Source: Subdoligranulum sp. (lineage in GTDB: Bacteria > Bacillota > Clostridia > Oscillospirales > Ruminococcaceae). From it: 7,022 bases of DNA. The stretch spans positions 1-7,022 of the forward strand of contig SFIE01000060.1 of the NCBI GenBank assembly GCA_004555405.1. The letters are read 5' to 3'. The notes under the pieces were generated by a model. That model made no database searches. It was not told the DNA's origin and worked only from the letters and a program-made list of their open reading frames with translations. Each line of letters opens with the position of its first letter. The stretch's first letter is position 1. The translations under genes were made by a program, and so were the position numbers. Positions 1-5,759 of this stretch are shown one piece after another.

Positions 1-27
1 CAACATTCAACACCTTTTGTTGCGTTT

Positions 28-68
28 GTTTACATTTTGGCGCCCGCCACGCGAGCCATATTGTAAAC
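28..68. repeat. 7-bp inverted repeat upstream of the integrase
   Basis: GTTTACA at 28-34 and its exact reverse complement TGTAAAC at 62-68 are separated by 27 bases. The pair brackets a weak promoter-like sequence upstream of the integrase, so it could be a split operator for a repressor, an excisionase or the integrase itself. The match is short and its binding protein is unknown. Confidence 0.35.
37..64 (+). promoter_or_regulatory. Weak candidate promoter for the integrase
   Basis: TTGGCG (37-42) and TATTGT (59-64), 16 nt apart, resemble -35 and -10 boxes. An equally weak alternative is TTGTAA (61-66) with AATAAC (85-90), 18 nt apart. Neither is close to consensus, and integrase transcription could also come from genes left of the window. 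Confidence 0.22.
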
Positions 69-105
69 GATCCCCCTTGGAAAAAATAACCGATAAATAA
101 GGAAC

Positions 106-112
106 GAGGTGA
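106..112 (+). promoter_or_regulatory. Ribosome binding site of the integrase
   Basis: GAGGTGA lies 6 nt before the ATG at 119. It supports that start, which also keeps the N-terminal zinc-ribbon cysteines in the protein. Confidence 0.75.
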
Positions 113-118
113 GATATC

Positions 119-1231
119 ATGCTATGCCTCAAATGCAAAAAGCAGATTCCGGATGGCTCCGTCTTTTGTATGTGGTGCGGTAAAAAGCAGGTTTCCACAC
201 CCCGCACCACCAAAAAAACACACGCGCCCAATGGCCACGGCACCGCATACAGGCGCGGCCGTACTTACACCGCACAGTATAGGATCATGCGCCAAGGCGT
301 CATGATCAGCCGCACAAAAGGCGGCTTTGCTACCAAACTTGATGCACTCAATTACTTGCCGCAGCTGCGTGACGCCGAAACCGTCGGCGCTGCCAAGCGC
401 ACCGTCGCACAGATCTTCGAGCTGGTGCAGCAAAGCAAAAAGTGGCAGGATATCAGCTCCGATAAGCGCAGCCATTACCTCACAGCCTACAGGCGGCTGG
501 AATCCCTTTATGATCGTGATATCTCCAGCCTGCGCTATTCCGAGCTGCAGAACCTCGTAGATGGCATCGAGGGCGCGTTTTACCCCAAGCGCGATGTCAA
601 AACCGTGCTGCAGAAAATCGTGGATATGGCCGTGCTGGAAGAGGTCTGCCCCGCCAGCAAGGCCGAAGTGGTCCGCTGCATCGAGCTGCCCAGCAAGTCC
701 CTTACCAGCAAAGATGCCCGCACCCCCGAAGAGATGCAGGCGATCTGGGCCGACTGGAACAACACGCACGAGCTTATTTCCGGTTATGCCCTGATCATGG
801 CCTACACAGGTATGCGCACCGGCGAGCTCTTCGCGCAGGATCTTCAGAAGATCGATCTTTCCAAACAGGTGATCGTCGGCGGCATCAAAACCGCCGCCGG
901 CATTGACCGCGAAATTCCTATTGCGGATAAGATCCTTCCCATCGTGCAGGCCGTGCTTCCAAGCGCCCGCTATGGCCTTGTGGCCTACGATGAAAACGCC
1001 TATTACAGTGCGTGGGCTAAAATGATCCAACGCACCGGCATTCGCCCGCTCGGCAGCTACTGCCAGCGCCACACCTGCTACACCCGCCTGCACGAGCTGG
1101 TGCCGGCGGTATCCGATGTTGTCATCAATGCCATTGTCGGCCACAGCAATTCCAAGTCCTCGCGCCTGGGCAACACCTACGGCCACATCAGCCTTGCTGT
1201 AAAATTGGCGACCGTCAATCGTTTAACCTGA
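119..1231 (+). CDS. int: Tyrosine recombinase (phage-type integrase) with N-terminal zinc ribbon
   Basis: This 370-residue site-specific recombinase should catalyse integration and excision of the element at the tRNA-Ser gene just downstream. Residues 3-20 form a CxxC-x10-CxxC zinc ribbon (C3, C6, C17, C20). Residues about 40-85 resemble the AP2-like arm-binding domain of Firmicutes phage integrases (GTAYRRGRTYTAQ, then GGFATKLDAL). About 90-190 fits the SAM-like core-binding domain, and about 200-370 is the catalytic domain. Visible active-site residues are R233 (TGMRTGEL), K257, R317 (QRHT), H342 (GH) and the nucleophile Y354 (NTYGH). The His of the usual HxxR box is Tyr here (Y314-C-Q-R317). 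The gene is full length with a good ribosome binding site, reads toward the attachment site and stops 88 bp short of it, the usual arrangement. It is probably functional. Family assignment is secure; the exact subfamily is not. Confidence 0.95.
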   Translation: MLCLKCKKQIPDGSVFCMWCGKKQVSTPRTTKKTHAPNGHGTAYRRGRTYTAQYRIMRQGVMISRTKGGFATKLDALNYLPQLRDAETVGAAKRTVAQIFELVQQSKKWQDISSDKRSHYLTAYRRLESLYDRDISSLRYSELQNLVDGIEGAFYPKRDVKTVLQKIVDMAVLEEVCPASKAEVVRCIELPSKSLTSKDARTPEEMQAIWADWNNTHELISGYALIMAYTGMRTGELFAQDLQKIDLSKQVIVGGIKTAAGIDREIPIADKILPIVQAVLPSARYGLVAYDENAYYSAWAKMIQRTGIRPLGSYCQRHTCYTRLHELVPAVSDVVINAIVGHSNSKSSRLGNTYGHISLAVKLATVNRLT

Positions 1232-1251
1232 TTCAAAAAAAGCGCTTCAAC

Positions 1252-1268
1252 GGTGCCGACTTGGTGCC
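1252..1268 (+). repeat. GGTGCC direct repeat next to the attachment core
   Basis: GGTGCC occurs at 1252-1257 and again at 1263-1268, with an 11-base period (about one helical turn). It lies between the integrase stop and the tRNA fragment, on the element's side of the crossover region. Integrases with an N-terminal arm-binding domain bind short direct repeats in this position, so these are candidate arm-type sites. That role is inferred from position and spacing only. Confidence 0.4.
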
Positions 1269-1318
1269 TACAAGTAAATAGTGAAATAACCGCATATCGT
1301 TAATATCATTCGTGTTTT

Positions 1319-1383
1319 GTGCCCCTGCTAAGGGCGTAGGGCGGGAAACCGTCGCGAGAGTTCAAATCTCTCCTACTCCGCCA
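1319..1383 (+). tRNA. tRNA-Ser(GCU), 3' fragment only (orphan half left by integration)
   Basis: The anticodon arm is present: stem 1320-1324 pairs with 1332-1336 around loop CTGCTAA, with anticodon GCT at 1327-1329. A class II long variable arm follows, with CGG (1342-1344) pairing CCG (1349-1351) around GAAA. Then come a T arm (GAGAG 1356-1360, TTCAAAT, CTCTC 1368-1372), the 3' acceptor strand CTACTCC (1373-1379), discriminator G1380 and encoded CCA. The long variable arm and GCT anticodon identify serine. The 5' acceptor strand that should pair (GGAGTAG) and the D arm are absent upstream, where the sequence is AT-rich and unrelated. The fragment cannot make a working tRNA alone. The complete gene is expected at the other end of the element. 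Confidence 0.88.
1319..1383. other. Attachment site (att) core within the tRNA-Ser 3' end
   Basis: The left edge of tRNA identity falls at the 5' side of the anticodon stem, a common strand-exchange position for tRNA-targeting tyrosine recombinases. The core shared by attL and attR should therefore start near 1319-1320 and run to at least the CCA at 1383. Its right limit cannot be set without the other end of the element or an empty site. Confidence 0.65.
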
Positions 1384-1385
1384 AC

Positions 1386-1427
1386 AAAACCCGCAATGAT
1401 CACTCGATCATTGCGGGTTTTGGTTTT
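1386..1427 (+). terminator. Strong intrinsic terminator of tRNA-Ser
   Basis: A perfect 16-bp stem (1386-1401 with 1406-1421) has a 4-nt ACTC loop. It ends in TTTT, followed by GG and another TTTT. It begins 3 nt after the CCA, so it is the original terminator of the host tRNA gene. No other terminator is visible after the integrase, so it probably ends integrase transcripts now. The paired A and T tracts could let it work on both strands. Confidence 0.9.
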
Positions 1428-1462
1428 ATATACACTTTTTGTTGTCACGATATTGGTTTCCT

Positions 1463-1469
1463 AAAAGGA
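1463..1469 (+). promoter_or_regulatory. Ribosome binding site of the decarboxylase-family gene
   Basis: AAAAGGA lies 6 nt before the ATG at 1476 and fixes the start. I see no convincing promoter in the 48 nt between the tRNA terminator tail and the start codon. Confidence 0.65.
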
Positions 1470-1475
1470 TTTGCT

Positions 1476-2843
1476 ATGCAGACACCCATTTATGATTTTG
1501 TACAAAATTATATTGCAGGCGGCACGGCGCGTATGCACATGCCCGGGCACAAGGGCACCGGGCCGCTGGGCTTTGAGCGGTGGGATATTACCGAGGTTGC
1601 CGGGGCCGATGCGCTTTACGAGGCCGACGGCATTATTGCCCAAAGCGAGCAAAACGCCGCACAGCTGTTTGGCAGCGCCGCCACATACTATTCCACCGAG
1701 GGCTCCAGCCAGTGCATTCGCGCCATGCTGCATCTGGCCGTTTTAAACGGGCAAAACGGCGGCGAAAGGCCGCTGATCTTGGCGGCGCGCAACGCGCACA
1801 AGGCCTTTTTATATGCCTGCGCCCTGCTGGATCTTGAGGTTTCGTGGCTGTGGCCGCAGCCCGGGCCGCAGGCCGCCTTGTGGAGCTGCCCTGTTTCGGC
1901 CCATCAGCTGGAAACGGCGCTTTCCGCCCTGCCGCGCACACCGGCTGCCGTGTATATCACCAGCCCGGATTATCTGGGGCAAACCGCAGACGTTGCCGCC
2001 CTGGCAGCCGTTTGCCACCGCTTCGGCACCCTGCTGCTGGTGGATAATGCCCACGGGGCTTATCTGCATTTTTTGTCCAGCCCCTGCCACCCGCTGGATC
2101 TGGGGGCTGACCTTTGCTGCGATTCCGCCCACAAAACGCTGCCGGCCCTTACCGGCGGCGCCTATTTGCACCTTGCCAAAAGCGCCGCGCACCTGTGCCC
2201 CTATGCCAAGCAGGCGCTGATGCTGTTTGGCTCCACCAGCCCCAGTTATCTGATCTTGGAATCGCTGGACCTTGTAAACCGTGCCCTTTCCGGGCCGCTG
2301 CCCGCCGCCCTGCAGGCGCTTGCCCTGGATTTGGCCGCGCGAAAAGCCCGCCTTTCAGCCGCCGGGGTTTCCGTGATGCCGGGCGAAGCGCTCAAGCTTT
2401 CGATACACACCGCTGCCATGGGCCTTACGGGGCTGCAGGCCGCCGACGCCCTGCGCCGCCAAGGGCTGGAGCCGGAATTTGCTGACCGTGATTTTCTGGT
2501 GTGCATGGTCAGCCCCGGCAACACCTCTGCCGAGTTGGACCGGCTGGAGGCCGCGCTTCTTTCGCTGCCCCGCACAGCCCCCCTGCCCCTGCCGCAGCGC
2601 TGTTTTGCCCCGCTGCCGCGCGCCATGAGCATTCGCGCCGCCTGCCTTGCCCCCAGCGAGGAAGTGCCGCTGGGCCATGCGCTGGGCCGCGTGTGCGCCG
2701 CCCCCGCCGTGAGCTGCCCGCCTGCCATTGCCTTGGCGGTGAGCGGCGAAGTGCTTACCCGGCAGGCGTTAGCCCTGTTTGAAGCCTGCGGCCAGCAGAG
2801 TGTTTTTGTGGTAAAAGACTGCGCCGCAAAAAACGAATTTTAA
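1476..2843 (+). CDS. PLP-dependent Orn/Lys/Arg decarboxylase-family protein (YaaO-like)
   Basis: This is a 455-residue fold-type I PLP enzyme of the Orn/Lys/Arg decarboxylase major-domain family. Such enzymes remove CO2 from basic amino acids to give polyamines or their precursors (agmatine, cadaverine, putrescine) in the cytosol. Family marks in order are MHMPGHKG (20-27), the cofactor loop STEGSSQ (73-79), VDNAHGAY (189-196, Asp contacting the PLP ring nitrogen) and DSAHKTLPALTGGAY (216-230), where K220 should form the Schiff base. The C-terminal domain is short; its usual PPGIPxxxPGE-like motif appears only as PPAIALAVSGE (415-425). The substrate therefore cannot be named, and amine-forming activity is less certain than PLP binding. 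The gene stands alone, just right of the tRNA-Ser terminator, and converges on sbcC. It appears to be host chromosome, outside the element. YaaO of Bacillus is the closest type I can name from memory. Confidence 0.85.
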   Translation: MQTPIYDFVQNYIAGGTARMHMPGHKGTGPLGFERWDITEVAGADALYEADGIIAQSEQNAAQLFGSAATYYSTEGSSQCIRAMLHLAVLNGQNGGERPLILAARNAHKAFLYACALLDLEVSWLWPQPGPQAALWSCPVSAHQLETALSALPRTPAAVYITSPDYLGQTADVAALAAVCHRFGTLLLVDNAHGAYLHFLSSPCHPLDLGADLCCDSAHKTLPALTGGAYLHLAKSAAHLCPYAKQALMLFGSTSPSYLILESLDLVNRALSGPLPAALQALALDLAARKARLSAAGVSVMPGEALKLSIHTAAMGLTGLQAADALRRQGLEPEFADRDFLVCMVSPGNTSAELDRLEAALLSLPRTAPLPLPQRCFAPLPRAMSIRAACLAPSEEVPLGHALGRVCAAPAVSCPPAIALAVSGEVLTRQALALFEACGQQSVFVVKDCAAKNEF

Positions 2844-2887
2844 GCCATCTCCAGTGCTGACAGCAGTACCTGAAAAATGCCAGCCCC

Positions 2888-2905
2888 GGCGTGCCGAAGC
2901 ACGCC
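2888..2905. repeat. Small GC-rich hairpin in the convergent intergenic region
   Basis: A perfect 7-bp stem GGCGTGC/GCACGCC encloses a CGAA loop (2895-2898). No T-run follows on either strand, so it is not a terminator by itself. It may protect the 3' end of one of the flanking mRNAs or be incidental. Confidence 0.4.
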
Positions 2906-2926
2906 GCCTGCAAGCCATCCTATACG

Positions 2927-2968
2927 AAAGGCGGTTCCCCTGCTGGCCGTAAGGGAACCGCCTTTTTT
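2927..2968 (+). terminator. Intrinsic terminator between the decarboxylase gene and sbcC
   Basis: A 13-bp perfect stem (2927-2939 with 2953-2965, AAAGGCGGTTCCC) carries a 13-nt loop and is followed by a T-run to 2968. It lies 83 bp after the decarboxylase stop. Read on the minus strand the same stem ends in only three Ts, so it is a weaker but possible terminator for the converging sbcDC operon. Confidence 0.85.
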
Positions 2969-2993
2969 ATTGGATCGTTTTTTGGGGGCCGCC

Positions 2994-5759
2994 TCAGCAA
3001 AGGATCTCGGCTTTGCTGCCGCCGCTTTTTTCTTTGGTGACAACGATCTGCTTGTCAATGCGGTTTTTCAGCTCGCTCACATGAGAAATAATGCCCACCA
3101 AACGGTTGCCCTGGGTTAAGCCCACAAGGGCGTTCACCGCCTGCTCCAGCGATTCTTCGTCCAGCGAGCCAAAGCCTTCGTCCACAAACATCGTGTCCAA
3201 ACGAATGCCGCCCGCCGAAGACTGGATCTCGTCCGAAAGGCCAAGCGCCAGCGCCAGCGATGCCTTGAAGGATTCACCGCCGGAAAGCGTTTTTACGCTG
3301 CGCTCGCTGCCGTTGTAATGGTCGATCACATCCAGCTCCAGCCCGGCCTGCGAGCGATTGTTTTCGGCGTTGACACGGCGTTTCAGTTCGTATTGCCCGC
3401 CGGACATCACCATGAGCCGCACATTGGCACGCCGGATGATACGGTCAAAAAAGGTCATCTGAATATAGGTTTCCAGCATGATCTTTTCCTTGCCGGAAAG
3501 CCTGCCGTTGGCCGTGTCGGAAAGTGCCTGCACGCACTGAAGCCTTTTTTCGGTTTCCTCCATTTTGCTGATCTGCGGCCGCAGATTTTCCAGAATGGGC
3601 CCATTGACCGCAAGGCGATCACCGATTTCGTTCTTTTGTGCTTGCCAAGCAGCTTTTTGCTGATCCGCCTCGGCTTGTGCGGCCAGCACCGCCTGCACAT
3701 CCACCTTTTCCATGCCCTGCAGCGTTTTTTGATAACCCTCGAGCGTTCCCTTCAGGGCGGCAAGGTTCTTTTCGCATTCATCATACGCATCCTTGGTTTC
3801 CTGTATCGCTTTTTCCCATGCCTCTTTTTGCTCGCGCAGCTGCTGCAGCGCCTGATTTGCCTCGGCTTCTGACGGATACAAAAGCTTTTCCGTCAATTCC
3901 TTCAGGCGTTTTTCTGCTGCCTGCAGCTTTGCCCCATCGCCTGCCTGCTGGGTTTCATAGCTGCCACGCCGTTTTTTGCATTGCTCAAGTTCGCCCTCTT
4001 TTTGGGGGATCAGCTGATCCAGCGCAGCTTTTCGGCCAAGCTGCTTTGCGATCTCTTTCAGCTGCTGCTCCGCCTTTTGCAGCGCTGCCGCTGTTTGCTG
4101 CTGTTTCTCGCTGCACAGGCGCTCCATTTCTTCTACGGCATCGGTGCCAAGCGATTTTTGCCCACGGGCCCGCAGGGTTTCCCGGCTGGTATCCACCTGC
4201 CCGATGCAGGTGCTGGCCTTGCTGCTGGCCGCCTGCGTGGCCGCTTCCGCTTCTTCCACCTTGGCTTTGCAGATTTCCAGCTCCTGCTTGGTGGGAGCGT
4301 TTTCCGGCTTTTGCGCCGGGTGCGGGTGTTCCAGTGAGCCGCACACCGGGCAGGGCACGCCCTCGGTGAGGGTTTCGGCCAAAATGCCCGCCTGTGCATC
4401 CAGATACAGCTTGTTTTTATGCTCGTACTCCGCGCGCTTTCGGCCTGAATCCTCCGATTTTTGGGCGTAATCAGCCTGTGCCTTTTTTAGCTTGTCCTCC
4501 AGCTTTTGGTATGCGGCATACTCCTTTTTCAGCGCTTCCAAGTCTTTTTGCTGTTCCGCCAGCCGGTCTTTTTCAGCCTTCTGCGCAGCCTGCGCGGCAC
4601 CGGCGTTTTGCAGCGAAGCCTGTTCGTCCTTGAATTCTGCAATGTTCCGGGCCAGTTTTTCCTCTGTTTCAGCTTCCGTTTTGATCTTTTGGGCAAACTC
4701 CTCAAGGGCTTTTTGCAGGCCGGTACGCTCGGTTTGTTTCTTCTGCATTTCGGCATATTCCGGCAGCTGTGCTTCCAGCTTGGCTATGGCCTCAACGGCC
4801 TTCTGCACCTCGGGTTGATGTGCCGCCGCTTCGTTCTTTTCTGTTTCCAGCCTTTTCAGCCGCTGGGTTTCCCGGTCAATGTTTTCCTTTGCCTTTTTCT
4901 GATCTTCCTCGGCTGTTTTTCGCTTTTCGGCCACTGCCAGCTGTGCCGCGATTGCTTCTTTTTGCTTATCCAGTTCCCCGATCCGCCCCAAAACCTTTTG
5001 CTGCGCAGCAGTATCCTGATCGATCAGCTTTTCCACCAGCTGCACGGCCTCGGTGTTTTTCAGCTCGCCTTTTTTCGCCTTGTCCGCTTCCAGCTTCAGC
5101 ACATCGTCCGGGTGGCAGGCGATGCCATTGATATACTGGTGAATGCTGCTGCCGGTTTGGTTATATTCAACAGCCAACTTGCTGGTTTCTGCTTTCAGGC
5201 GCTCCTGCAGCTGATAATAGCACTGGGTGCGGAAGATTTTCTGAAAGATCTTTTTACGGTCCTCGGTGGAGGCCAGCAGCAGTTTCAAAAAATCGCCCTG
5301 TGCGATCATGGCGATCTGGGTAAACTGGCTGCGGTCAATGCCCATGATATCCACAATGGCCTTGTTTACCTCTTTCAGCCTGGTGACCACCCGCCCATCG
5401 GGATAGTGCAGCTCAGCGTTGGCTTTTTCGGTGGTATAGCCCTCGCCGCGGGCCTTGGGCCTGTCATACTCAGGGTTTCGCTTAACGGTGTAGATTTTCT
5501 GCGCATATTCAAAGGTAAGCTCCACCTCAGTGGGGGTGGAGGGCTCGGCGTATTTGGAGCGGAACATATTGACATCGCGGGTGTTGCCGCTTGCCTCGCC
5601 GTATAAAGCATAGGTGATGGCATCGAATATGGTCGTTTTTCCGGCGCCGGTATCGCCGGTGATCAGATACAGACCGTTGGTGCCAAGCTTATCCAGTTCG
5701 ATCACGGTTTTTGCCGCATAGGGGCCAAATGCCGACATGATGAGTGTAATAGGTCTCAT
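2994..5759 (-). CDS. sbcC: SbcC, ATPase subunit of the SbcCD nuclease (Rad50-like)
   Basis: SbcC is the SMC-like ATPase that, with SbcD, opens DNA hairpins and cruciforms and trims blocked double-strand ends. The 921-residue protein has the full Rad50 layout. It has Walker A GDTGAGKTT (35-43), a Q-loop at Q154 (MIAQGDF), a long charged coiled coil (about 180-465), and a zinc hook CPVC (470-473) that joins two molecules. The returning coil spans about 490-745, followed by signature LSGGES (825-830), Walker B ending D860-E861 (FVDEGFG), D-loop SLDEES (865-870) and H-loop H893 (ISHVSEL). It is somewhat shorter than the roughly 1050-residue E. coli protein, mainly through shorter coiled coils, and looks intact. 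The ATG overlaps the sbcD stop by 4 bases (ATGA at 5756-5759), and a GGGAGGGAG-type binding site lies just upstream inside sbcD, so the pair should be translated together. Confidence 0.97.
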   Translation of the reverse strand: MRPITLIMSAFGPYAAKTVIELDKLGTNGLYLITGDTGAGKTTIFDAITYALYGEASGNTRDVNMFRSKYAEPSTPTEVELTFEYAQKIYTVKRNPEYDRPKARGEGYTTEKANAELHYPDGRVVTRLKEVNKAIVDIMGIDRSQFTQIAMIAQGDFLKLLLASTEDRKKIFQKIFRTQCYYQLQERLKAETSKLAVEYNQTGSSIHQYINGIACHPDDVLKLEADKAKKGELKNTEAVQLVEKLIDQDTAAQQKVLGRIGELDKQKEAIAAQLAVAEKRKTAEEDQKKAKENIDRETQRLKRLETEKNEAAAHQPEVQKAVEAIAKLEAQLPEYAEMQKKQTERTGLQKALEEFAQKIKTEAETEEKLARNIAEFKDEQASLQNAGAAQAAQKAEKDRLAEQQKDLEALKKEYAAYQKLEDKLKKAQADYAQKSEDSGRKRAEYEHKNKLYLDAQAGILAETLTEGVPCPVCGSLEHPHPAQKPENAPTKQELEICKAKVEEAEAATQAASSKASTCIGQVDTSRETLRARGQKSLGTDAVEEMERLCSEKQQQTAAALQKAEQQLKEIAKQLGRKAALDQLIPQKEGELEQCKKRRGSYETQQAGDGAKLQAAEKRLKELTEKLLYPSEAEANQALQQLREQKEAWEKAIQETKDAYDECEKNLAALKGTLEGYQKTLQGMEKVDVQAVLAAQAEADQQKAAWQAQKNEIGDRLAVNGPILENLRPQISKMEETEKRLQCVQALSDTANGRLSGKEKIMLETYIQMTFFDRIIRRANVRLMVMSGGQYELKRRVNAENNRSQAGLELDVIDHYNGSERSVKTLSGGESFKASLALALGLSDEIQSSAGGIRLDTMFVDEGFGSLDEESLEQAVNALVGLTQGNRLVGIISHVSELKNRIDKQIVVTKEKSGGSKAEILC

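Larger units (their letters stand above)
1..1383. mobile_element. Terminal part of a tRNA-Ser-integrated element (prophage, ICE or island)
   Basis: The sequence from the left window edge to the tRNA fragment is read as one end of an integrated element. Two things are seen directly: a complete phage-type tyrosine recombinase gene, and just downstream a 3' fragment of tRNA-Ser(GCU) without its 5' half. Such elements characteristically carry a copy of the 3' end of a tRNA gene, so integration leaves a full tRNA at one end and an orphan 3' part at the other. The orphan copy and the integrase are both here, so the element body should extend left, beyond the window. No structural, conjugation or cargo gene is visible, so its class cannot be told. 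Confidence 0.75.

Noticed and set aside
122..1186. A 354-codon open frame antisense to the integrase
   Set aside because: It lies entirely opposite a gene with clear catalytic motifs, has a low-complexity Gly/Ala/His-rich product with no recognisable domain, and is explained by codon bias of the real gene.
1232..1383. A complete tRNA-Ser gene
   Set aside because: No GGAGTAG acceptor strand or D arm is present upstream of the anticodon arm, so only the 3' part exists here.
1386..1421. Inverted repeat as a mobile-element end or att repeat
   Set aside because: Its perfect stem, short loop, T-run and position 3 nt after CCA fit an intrinsic terminator of the tRNA gene; there is no transposase or target duplication.
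2246..2728. Minus-strand open frames opposite the decarboxylase gene
   Set aside because: They are Arg/Ala/Gly-rich shadows of a GC-rich coding sequence with no start-site support or motifs.
4506..5606. A 366-codon plus-strand open frame opposite sbcC
   Set aside because: Its Leu/Phe-rich product is the mirror of the Lys/Glu/Gln-rich coiled coil of SbcC; it imitates a membrane protein but has no family motif. The same holds for the frame at 3318-3872.
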